From assembly GCA_012513235.1 (NCBI GenBank), contig JAAZCO010000173.1, positions 1-9,720 of the forward strand: a stretch of 9,720 bases of DNA, read 5' to 3'. Shown here piece after piece: positions 1 to 5,315 of this stretch. Positions within the stretch are counted from its first letter, which is position 1. Every line of letters begins with the position of its first letter. This DNA comes from Gammaproteobacteria bacterium (GTDB lineage: Bacteria; Pseudomonadota; Gammaproteobacteria; Pseudomonadales; Pseudomonadaceae). The position numbers and the translations under genes are program-made. The notes beneath the pieces were generated by a model. The model searched no databases and had not been told where the DNA came from. It saw nothing but the letters and a program-made list of their open reading frames with translations.

Positions 1-89
1 ACTGTTTCTTGCGTAGTATCCAGTTGACTGCGTTTAATGCGAAAACTGGATTGGCAATGTGGGCATTGAGTAATAAAGGCGTCAGTCAT
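1..89 (-). CDS. MJ0042-type zinc-ribbon protein (DUF3426-like), N-terminal fragment
   Basis: Only the first 29 codons are present; the gene runs off the left edge. Translation from the ATG at 89-87 begins MTDAFITQCPHCQSSFRIKR. It shows the CPHC knuckle (Cys9, Cys12) and the following SSFRI typical of the MJ0042/zinc-ribbon N-terminus of proteins annotated DUF3426 in pseudomonads. The second Cys pair expected further on lies outside the window. An in-frame TAA stands a few codons upstream, so this ATG is the only likely start, although no good Shine-Dalgarno is seen. In Pseudomonas a gene of this type follows prmA, which agrees with its position here 87 bp beyond the prmA stop on the same strand. 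The function of the family is not established. Too little is visible to see the membrane segment that such proteins often carry. Confidence 0.8.
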   Translation of the reverse strand, partial: MTDAFITQCPHCQSSFRIKRSQLDTTQET

Positions 90-120
90 AATTACATCGA
101 ATTAAAATAAAGCATAAATG

Positions 121-159
121 CCATGCAGTTTGGCGTATTGAACGCACTGAACTGCATGG
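121..159 (-). terminator. hairpin after prmA, possible weak intrinsic terminator
   Basis: A perfect 10-bp inverted repeat (CCATGCAGTT at 121-130, AACTGCATGG at 150-159) encloses a 19-nt loop that can itself form a 4-bp GCGT/ACGC inner stem (133-136 with 142-145). Read on the minus strand it lies 17 bases past the prmA stop and is followed by T-rich but interrupted sequence (CATTTATGCTTTATTTT). There is no continuous U-run directly after the stem, so termination may be partial. It could also be an mRNA-stabilising or attenuating structure between prmA and the zinc-ribbon gene. The hairpin itself is plainly visible; its role is inferred. Confidence 0.45.
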
Positions 160-176
160 GTGTGCAACACGAGCAA

Positions 177-1055
177 CTAGCGGCGTACACCGGAGATGCA
201 GACCCAGCCATCTTTTTCGGTGGTGGGATCTAGCGCAAAAGCATCGCTATAAGCATCACGCACTTCTTGTGCTTGCTCAGCTAAAATACCTGATAGCGCT
301 AGACGACCACCCGTGCGCGTATGCGCAATCAGTTGCGGTGCTAATGACACCAGTGGACCGGCTAAAATATTCGCTAACACCACATCAAATTGCTGCTGGG
401 GCATATCTTCAGGCAAATACACCAGCATATCTTCTGCGGCAATGGCGTTGCGATTAGCATTGTCGCGCGTGGCTTCTAAAGCTTGTACGTCAATATCAGT
501 GCAGGTCAGCTGCTTGGCACCGAGTAATTTTGCGGCAATAGCTAAAATGCCTGAGCCACAACCAAAATCCAGTACGTTGCAATCATCTAAGGGCTGACCG
601 TCGAGCCACTCTAGGCACAGCGCCGTGGTGGGGTGTGTGCCAGTACCAAAGGCTAAGCCTGGATCAAGTAGCAAGTTGACTGCTTCAGGCTCGGGTGCTG
701 CATGCCAGCTGGGTACAATCCATAAGCGCTGACCAAAACGCATCGGGTGGAAATTGTCCATCCAACTGCGCTCCCAGTCTTGGTCTTCTATACGCTCAAT
801 ATCTAACTCAGGCGTGTTCTCACCGCCGAGTAATTTGATATGTTGTTCAAGCGCTTGTGCGTCGACATCGTCTTCAAATAACGCTAATAAATGCGTATGT
901 GACCACAGTGGTGTCGTGCCTAAATCAGGCTCATAAATGGGCTGGTCTTCACCATCCATAAAGGTGACTGAAACAGCACCCAGTTCCAGCAAAGTATCTT
1001 CCCAGTGTTCAGCTTGTTCGGGTTGAATGGCTAAACGGACTTGTAACCAGGGCAT
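177..1055 (-). CDS. prmA: ribosomal protein L11 methyltransferase PrmA
   Basis: PrmA is a cytoplasmic SAM-dependent methyltransferase that trimethylates ribosomal protein L11 at several amino groups. The 292-residue length is normal for the family. The N-terminal part (about 1-60, starting MPWLQVRL) is the L11-recognition domain. The catalytic Rossmann domain follows, with the PrmA-specific DPGLAFGTGTHPTT at 131-144, SAM-binding motif I VLDFGCGSGI at 161-170, the acidic residues of TDID at 186-189, and a LANILAGPL block at 228-236 that corresponds to the catalytic N-[IL]-L motif. The start is supported by a GAGG a few bases upstream in the minus-strand leader. The upstream neighbour is a PlsC-like acyltransferase (36-bp gap) rather than accC, which precedes prmA in P. 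aeruginosa. A zinc-ribbon gene follows, as in other pseudomonads. Confidence 0.97.
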   Translation of the reverse strand: MPWLQVRLAIQPEQAEHWEDTLLELGAVSVTFMDGEDQPIYEPDLGTTPLWSHTHLLALFEDDVDAQALEQHIKLLGGENTPELDIERIEDQDWERSWMDNFHPMRFGQRLWIVPSWHAAPEPEAVNLLLDPGLAFGTGTHPTTALCLEWLDGQPLDDCNVLDFGCGSGILAIAAKLLGAKQLTCTDIDVQALEATRDNANRNAIAAEDMLVYLPEDMPQQQFDVVLANILAGPLVSLAPQLIAHTRTGGRLALSGILAEQAQEVRDAYSDAFALDPTTEKDGWVCISGVRR

Positions 1056-1091
1056 AAAAACCTCAAGAGCGAATGCAGTTGTCTGCGAAAT

Positions 1092-2252
1092 TTAGGCGTT
1101 TGGCGTCATGCTGCGGTATTGGTTTTCCAGCGGCATGGCATATTGCATAATCAGGTACGGGCGGTGCTCGGCAGGGCACGCACTAAGGCGGCGTTGCCAT
1201 TCTTGTTGCGCAGTTAAGATATCTTGCTGGTCAAAAACTTCAGTAATAGCAGGTACTGCCAGTGCAGTGTCACGCTCTTGCCACATGGCCCATGCTAAAT
1301 AATGCACAGGGAATAAACGGTAATCACGCCAGATTTCTTGGTCTACCAAAGCGGCTAACTGTTTAGCGTCACTAAAACCGTCGCTTACGCTGGGGCAAAA
1401 ATGCACATGCACGCGGCCTTTATAGCCGGTTATGCCCAGAGCAATACTGGCATCATCTTCACCCACTTGCTTAGTGTATTCACCGGTGCTGGCGCGAATA
1501 TATAACTCGCGCGCCTTGGCAATATCACAGGGATCATACTCGTAGCTGATAGCAACCGGCATCAGGTTCAGTGAGGCAATAACAGCTTGGAAATCTTCAG
1601 TTTTACGTGATAAATGAAACATTTTTAAGATCGCGCTTTCAGTGCGGTCATCACCGTCTTTAGCGCGGCCTTCAGCTTGAGCAATCCAAATCGACTCGCG
1701 ATCATTTAAAATTGAGTGGCTGATATAGGCTGATAACAGCTGAAATGCAGCCATTTTTTCACGGCGATTGGTCAGTGAGCGGTGCACGATAAAGCTTTTA
1801 TTAATGCGCATCAGGTCGCTAACAAAAGGGCGCTGTAATAAGTTGTCGCCAATTGCGATACGCGGGGTTTTATGCCCAGCCTGAAATAAAGCGTAATTGA
1901 TAAATGCAGGGTCCATCACAATATCACGATGATTGGCTAGGTACAGATGCGGTTGATCAGCCTGCACATGTTCAATCCCAGAAAAGCTAATACCATCTGT
2001 GGCTTGAGTAATACTGCGACCTACGTAAGGCTCAACGCGCTCTTGCAGTGCTGCCACGCTATTAATACTGGCCAATTCGCTACGTAGTTTGCGGGCAATC
2101 ACAGGACGCAATAACCAACCAAGGTAGCGTGAAGCTTTTGGAAAGCGGTATTGAGTGATGATCGATAAGAAATCTGCATCGGTCAGTAAACGTTGCAATA
2201 CAGACGCCACTTCACTGTCATTGTAGGGACGAATGCTGTCAAATTGATCCAT
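1092..2252 (-). CDS. PlsC-like acyltransferase, NHRDI-type subfamily
   Basis: This 386-residue protein has a glycerolipid acyltransferase (PlsC/LPLAT) core but is longer than typical PlsC (about 240-260 residues). Motif I is ANHRDIVMD at 106-114. His108 is followed by Asp at +2 and at +6, not at +5 as in the textbook HX4D; the NHRDI.xD form is known from a divergent group of 1-acylglycerol-3-phosphate acyltransferase homologues. A GDNLL block (135-139) and NKSFIVHR (151-158) match the motif II area. AEGRAKDGDD at 193-202 replaces the FPEGTRS-type motif III. No obvious transmembrane helix or signal peptide is seen; the C-terminal third (about 260-386) has no recognised domain. It probably transfers acyl chains onto a phospholipid or lyso-lipid substrate at the inner membrane, but the substrate cannot be read from sequence. 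An AAGAG lies 8 bases before the ATG. It is divergent from the DUF2007 gene and may be co-transcribed with prmA. Confidence 0.8.
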   Translation of the reverse strand: MDQFDSIRPYNDSEVASVLQRLLTDADFLSIITQYRFPKASRYLGWLLRPVIARKLRSELASINSVAALQERVEPYVGRSITQATDGISFSGIEHVQADQPHLYLANHRDIVMDPAFINYALFQAGHKTPRIAIGDNLLQRPFVSDLMRINKSFIVHRSLTNRREKMAAFQLLSAYISHSILNDRESIWIAQAEGRAKDGDDRTESAILKMFHLSRKTEDFQAVIASLNLMPVAISYEYDPCDIAKARELYIRASTGEYTKQVGEDDASIALGITGYKGRVHVHFCPSVSDGFSDAKQLAALVDQEIWRDYRLFPVHYLAWAMWQERDTALAVPAITEVFDQQDILTAQQEWQRRLSACPAEHRPYLIMQYAMPLENQYRSMTPNA

Positions 2253-2356
2253 GTGATTCTCTTATGCGGATGCTGTTCAGTGCGTTAGGCGCTGTAGGGT
2301 TAAGTAATTGGGCTATTATACCTGCATTAATGGATAACTTGCAGAGGAGATCAAAG
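2253..2356. promoter_or_regulatory. divergent intergenic region with overlapping -10 candidates
   Basis: This 104-bp gap separates the divergent acyltransferase (minus) and DUF2007 (plus) genes. On the minus strand there is a perfect TATAAT at 2320-2315, 62 bases before the acyltransferase ATG; the -35 area (about 2338-2344, TGCAAG/CTGCAA) is poor. On the plus strand the same bases read TATTAT (2314-2319), a possible -10 for the DUF2007 gene with no good -35. Both promoters are therefore proposals based mainly on the -10 element, the minus-strand one being the better. Confidence 0.4.
2344..2350 (+). promoter_or_regulatory. Shine-Dalgarno that fixes the DUF2007 start
   Basis: GAGGAGA, followed after six bases by GTG at 2357. 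This strong site selects the GTG as the start, rather than the ATG at 2264 in the same frame, which would add 31 residues encoded by the promoter region. Confidence 0.75.
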
Positions 2357-2629
2357 GTGCAAAGGATTCATGAACCTGCTGATTTAATGGAAGCGCAGAT
2401 GCTGATCAGTATGTTAAACAGCGAAGGTATTGAAGTTTTTTTGCAGGGGGCTGACTTGGTTGGCGGTATGGGGGAGTTGCCTGCTTTAGGCTTGCTAGGT
2501 TTAATGGTGGGTGATGAGTATGTCGAGCATGCGCGCGAATTGATTGCTGCATACCAGCAAGCGACGCCGATTATTGAAGGTGAACCCGATGCGCAGCACA
2601 TTGCCCAGCGCGGCGTTTTAGAGTGCTAA
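2357..2629 (+). CDS. DUF2007 family small protein
   Basis: A 90-residue protein starting at GTG (read as Met): MQRIHEPADLMEAQMLISML, then an LVGGMGELPALGLLGLMV core and a helix ending near AYQQA. This matches the DUF2007 family (annotated 'putative prokaryotic signal transducing protein'), which has a small alpha/beta fold and begins with a pattern of residue-acquiring helix (EAQML) followed by a strand (GIEVFLQG). No catalytic motif, signal peptide or membrane span is visible, and its function is unknown. The ORF stays open upstream to an ATG at 2264, but that part lies in the divergent promoter region and lacks family similarity; the GTG has a strong GAGGAGA before it. The C-terminus ends in Cys. 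It is followed after 28 bp by the SRAP gene in the same direction, so the two are probably co-transcribed. Confidence 0.8.
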   Translation: MQRIHEPADLMEAQMLISMLNSEGIEVFLQGADLVGGMGELPALGLLGLMVGDEYVEHARELIAAYQQATPIIEGEPDAQHIAQRGVLEC

Positions 2630-2657
2630 ATTCAAATGCTAGGCCAGAGAGGTTGTG

Positions 2658-3275
2658 ATGTCAGGACGCTATGGGTTGTTTAAATGGCCGGAGGAATGGC
2701 AGGAATTGCCAGGTTTTCCACAGCAGATGCGAGCGCACTGGAACTTAGCACCAAAATCCCAAGTGTTGATGCTGCTGCAAAAAAAGCAGCAACTGCATGC
2801 CACTTTGGCTTTGTGGGGATTAACCTCGAATTGGATGACTGATTTAAATCGCGCTGTTGCCCATGCGCGAGCTGAAACCATCAGTACTCAACCGATGTTT
2901 AAGAAAGCTTGGCGCAGTCAGCGTTGCTTGTTGCCAGCCAATGGCTTTTTTGAGTGGCGTGGTTTGCATCGCAAGCATCCATTTTGGTTGTGCAGTGGCG
3001 AGAGCGTATTGTATTTTGCGGCAATTTGGGATGTGTATAGCGTGCCTGGACGAGACTATTACAGTGTGGCGATGCTGACTCAACAGGCAGCCAATTTGCG
3101 TCGCCCGATCTTGCTAGACGAGCAACAACAGGCCGTATGGCTCAATCCTGCCAGTACTGAAGAAGAATTGCAGGCACTCTTAGCACAGCCACAACCGCAG
3201 TTGCGTGAGCGACGCGTGAGTACCTTGATTAATGATCCGTTGGTGGATGGGCCGCATTGCTTGAATATTGGCTAG
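2658..3275 (+). CDS. SRAP-family (YedK/HMCES-like) protein lacking the catalytic cysteine
   Basis: SRAP proteins such as E. coli YedK and human HMCES crosslink through Cys2 to abasic sites in single-stranded DNA and so shield them. This 205-residue protein has the SRAP layout: SGRYGLF at 2-8, WNLAP at 28-32 (YNVAP in YedK), LWG at 52-54, AHARAET at 68-74, GFFEW at 96-100, LRRPILL at 147-153, and VSTLIND near 187-193. Key residues differ. Cys2 is Ser (codon TCA), the position of YedK Asn75 is His69 (CAT, 2862-2864), and that of His160 is Asn146 (AAT, 3093-3095); the active-site Glu is kept as Glu99. The start ATG at 2658 has AGAGAGG five bases upstream; a GTG directly before it (2655) would give MMSGRY and still no Cys2. 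The frame is intact, so this is not an obvious pseudogene. It may bind DNA without crosslinking or have a different activity. It is convergent with ptsO. Confidence 0.85.
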   Translation: MSGRYGLFKWPEEWQELPGFPQQMRAHWNLAPKSQVLMLLQKKQQLHATLALWGLTSNWMTDLNRAVAHARAETISTQPMFKKAWRSQRCLLPANGFFEWRGLHRKHPFWLCSGESVLYFAAIWDVYSVPGRDYYSVAMLTQQAANLRRPILLDEQQQAVWLNPASTEEELQALLAQPQPQLRERRVSTLINDPLVDGPHCLNIG

Positions 3276-3300
3276 CGGCGTGAACTCTAACGAGAACGAG

Positions 3301-3573
3301 TTAGCAGTCTTCGTCAAAGCGGTCTGCAATCAACTGCTGTAATGCAGCCAGTGCTTGCTCCGCTTGTTCGCCATCAGTGTGTAGATAGAGTTCTGTACCT
3401 TTGCTTGCGGCTAACATCATCACCGACATAATATTTTTACCATTACAGACAGTGTTAGCGTCACGCCCAATCTGAATCTGGCAAGGAAACTGGTTGGCCA
3501 CAGAAACAAACTTTGCTGCGGCACGCGCATGTAAACCCAGCTTGTTAATAATGGTGACTTGGCAGTTAGGCAT
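3301..3573 (-). CDS. ptsO: PTS-Ntr phosphocarrier protein NPr
   Basis: NPr is the HPr-like phosphocarrier of the nitrogen PTS: it takes phosphate from PtsP (EI-Ntr) and passes it to PtsN. The 90-residue product begins MPNCQVTIINKLGLHARAAA, with the phosphorylated His at position 15 inside LGLHARAAA, and ends DRFDEDC, normal for NPr. The open frame extends ten codons further upstream, but that part lies within rapZ and lacks family similarity; the chosen ATG has GAGAG about five bases before it. It overlaps the end of rapZ by 8 bp, indicating coupled translation. The position matching HPr Ser46, the regulatory phosphorylation site of Gram-positive bacteria, is Asn47 here (GKNIM). It is the last gene of the rpoN cluster and faces the SRAP gene with only 25 bp between their stops. 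Confidence 0.93.
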   Translation of the reverse strand: MPNCQVTIINKLGLHARAAAKFVSVANQFPCQIQIGRDANTVCNGKNIMSVMMLAASKGTELYLHTDGEQAEQALAALQQLIADRFDEDC

Positions 3574-4447
3574 CTTTGCTCTCGTCAATACGTACAACAT
3601 CACGGTGACGTATTTGTACGTTACTCAACTCTTTACCTAAGGCTTCACCTAAGCGTTGCGCCATATATACCGAGCGGTGCTGGCCGCCAGTACAGCCAAT
3701 GGCCACTGTGACATACGCACGATTACTGGCGGCAAAGCGTGGTAGCCATTTAGCCAGATAGCTGTGGATGTCGTTGTACATTTCTTCTACATCAGCTTGC
3801 GCGCTGAGGTACTCAGTAATAGGTTGATCTAACCCAGAATAAGCACGCAACTCAGGCTGCCAGTAGGGGTTAGGTAAGCAGCGAATATCAAAAATCACAT
3901 CGGCATCCACTGGTACGCCGCGTTTAAAGCCAAAGGATTCAATTAAGAACGCTGTGCCAGCTTCGGGTTTGTCCAGTAGACGTAACTTAATGGTGTCGCG
4001 CAGTTGGTAGAGATTTAAGCGCGAGGTATCAATCACTAAGTCAGCTAAATCGATAATGGGTGAAAGCAGAGTTTTCTCGTAGTGAATCGCTTCAGCTAAT
4101 GAAAGAGAAGCACTGGTGAGAGGGTGGCGTCTGCGAGTTTCTGAAAAGCGTTTGAGTAAGGTTTCGTCACCCGCATCCAGATAGAGTACATCGCAGGTAA
4201 TATGACGAGCACGCAATTCTGCGAGGATTTCTGGGAAGCGCTCCAGTTGATCGGGTGCATTACGTGCGTCGATGGATACGGCGATTTGCCGATGTGCCAT
4301 CTCGGTGGCGAGTAAAGTGCGCTCAGCCAGTTCAGGTAACAAGGTCGCTGGGAGGTTATCAATGCAGTAAAAGTCGTTATCTTCCAGTACATTTAAAGCT
4401 GTACTTTTACCAGAGCCAGAGCGGCCGCTAACGATCACTAAACGCAT
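3566..4447 (-). CDS. rapZ: RapZ family nucleotide-binding protein
   Basis: A 293-residue RapZ (YvcJ/DUF UPF0042) protein. The N-terminal P-loop domain shows Walker A GRSGSGKS at 8-15 and a Walker B-like DVLYLDA at 86-92. The C-terminal domain contains SFGFKRGVPVDAD (171-183), DIRCLPNPYW (187-196) and GCTGGQHRSV (251-260), the conserved ligand-binding block. In E. coli RapZ senses glucosamine-6-phosphate and directs RNase E to the sRNA GlmZ; whether that sRNA circuit exists in this organism cannot be judged here. E. coli RapZ is 284 residues, so the length is normal. The start has AGAGG eight bases upstream, overlapping the ptsN stop region (11-bp gap). Translation is probably coupled to ptsN before it and ptsO after it. 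Confidence 0.95.
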   Translation of the reverse strand: MRLVIVSGRSGSGKSTALNVLEDNDFYCIDNLPATLLPELAERTLLATEMAHRQIAVSIDARNAPDQLERFPEILAELRARHITCDVLYLDAGDETLLKRFSETRRRHPLTSASLSLAEAIHYEKTLLSPIIDLADLVIDTSRLNLYQLRDTIKLRLLDKPEAGTAFLIESFGFKRGVPVDADVIFDIRCLPNPYWQPELRAYSGLDQPITEYLSAQADVEEMYNDIHSYLAKWLPRFAASNRAYVTVAIGCTGGQHRSVYMAQRLGEALGKELSNVQIRHRDVVRIDESKDA

Positions 4448-4458
4448 AGCAAAAACCT

Positions 4459-4917
4459 CTAAAGTTGCGCATCAAGCACTGTTTGATATAAAGCGGCATT
4501 ATCGCGCGCGTTACGCAAACGTTCACGAACATCATCTTGCTCAAAAATGCTGGCAATTTGTCGTAGTAATTCAAGGTGCTCATCAGTGGCTTGTTCAGGC
4601 ACTAACAAGACAAAAAGTAGATCAACCGGCTCGCCATCAATGGCGTCAAAGTCCACGGCTGTCTCTAGGTGTAGCACAGCACTGATCGGAGTGGTGCAGC
4701 CAATCAGGCGACAATGAGGTATAGCAATGCCATTGCCAAAGCCCGTCGAACCGAGCTTTTCGCGAGCCACTAGGCTTTCAAAAAGTACGTCTTCGTCAAT
4801 ATCAGGTAAGTCAGAGGCAATTAAGTGGGCAATGTATTCAAGTACGCGTTTTTTACTGCCACCCGGTACGTTCACTTGGGAACGCTCCGGGGTCAGTATA
4901 TGTTCTAATCGAATCAT
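4459..4917 (-). CDS. ptsN: nitrogen PTS EIIA component PtsN
   Basis: EIIA-Ntr is the output protein of the nitrogen PTS. Rather than moving sugars it regulates partner proteins, for example potassium transport and sensor kinases in studied bacteria, according to its phosphorylation by NPr. The 152-residue protein has the PTS EIIA type-2 fold, with SLVAREKLGSTGFGNGIAIP (48-67) directly before the phosphorylated His68 (PHCRL), and the family's LLFVLLVPEQATDEHLELL stretch near 100-118. E. coli PtsN is 163 residues with His73, so this one has a slightly shorter N-terminus, as in Pseudomonas. The gene starts 7 bp after the hpf stop with an AAGAA-type weak ribosome site, implying translation coupled to hpf. 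Confidence 0.95.
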   Translation of the reverse strand: MIRLEHILTPERSQVNVPGGSKKRVLEYIAHLIASDLPDIDEDVLFESLVAREKLGSTGFGNGIAIPHCRLIGCTTPISAVLHLETAVDFDAIDGEPVDLLFVLLVPEQATDEHLELLRQIASIFEQDDVRERLRNARDNAALYQTVLDAQL

Positions 4918-4924
4918 ATGGTTC

Positions 4925-5233
4925 TTAACGTTCTAATACGCCTTTTTGGCGATCCAGTTGTTTTTCTTTATGTTTAATTAATTGACGATCCAGCTTGTCA
5001 ACCAGCAGGTCAATCGCGGCGTACATATCGTCATGCTCAGCGTTAGCGTTCACATCACCGCCTGCAATGAGTAAAGTTGCATCGATCTTTTGTTTCACTT
5101 TCTCAACGCTCAATGTTACGCGGATGCTGGTGATTTTATCAAAGTGACGCTCCAGCTTAGCAAATTTATTATTGATGTACTCACGTAGGGCTTCAGTGAC
5201 TTCGAGTTGATGACCTGTGATGGTTATTTGCAT
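4925..5233 (-). CDS. hpf: short ribosome hibernation promoting factor HPF
   Basis: HPF binds the 30S decoding centre of idle ribosomes and helps form 100S dimers in stationary phase. At 102 residues this is the short form, without the C-terminal dimerisation domain of long HPF. The opening MQITITGHQLEVTEALREYI, the basic helix around 22-33, the DDMYAAID motif at 68-75 and the very basic C-terminal helix (KLDRQLIKHKEKQLDRQK) are typical. AAGGAGA at 5245-5239, five bases before the ATG, is the strongest ribosome site of the cluster and fits high expression. The 82-bp gap to rpoN holds a TACAAT (5281-5276) that could be a -10 element, but no convincing -35 is seen, so a separate hpf promoter is only possible. 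The homologue beside rpoN is called hpf in P. aeruginosa and yhbH or yfiA-like in older annotations. Confidence 0.95.
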   Translation of the reverse strand: MQITITGHQLEVTEALREYINNKFAKLERHFDKITSIRVTLSVEKVKQKIDATLLIAGGDVNANAEHDDMYAAIDLLVDKLDRQLIKHKEKQLDRQKGVLER

Positions 5234-5315
5234 ACCGTTCTCCTTAGTTTCACTGCTTAGTGCGGTGTTTGCAGGATTGTACCGCCTGCGTAAATTAAGT
5301 GTTACTGACCAACGT

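Noticed and set aside
2264..2356. Longer DUF2007 frame starting at the ATG at 2264
   Set aside because: The extra 31 residues lie in the divergent promoter region, show no family similarity and have no ribosome site; GTG at 2357 has GAGGAGA at good spacing and yields the family's usual N-terminus.
3283..3304. Short inverted repeats (AACTC/GAGTT, CTAAC/GTTAG) between the convergent SRAP and ptsO stops
   Set aside because: Stems of 5 bp, no GC-rich stem and no T-run on either strand; not a convincing bidirectional terminator.
3574..3603. Upstream ATG for ptsO giving a 100-residue NPr
   Set aside because: The added residues lie wholly inside rapZ in another frame; the ATG at 3573 places the active His at position 15 and gives the usual 90-residue length.
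5271..5283. Possible sigma-54 promoter before hpf (GG at 5283-5282, GC at 5272-5271)
   Set aside because: Only 9 bases separate the GG and GC, whereas sigma-54 -24/-12 sites need 10, and the rest of the consensus is poor.
5271..5289. Hairpin GCAGG/CCTGC between rpoN and hpf as a terminator or hpf leader element
   Set aside because: The stem is only 5 bp with a 9-nt loop and there is no T-run on the minus strand.
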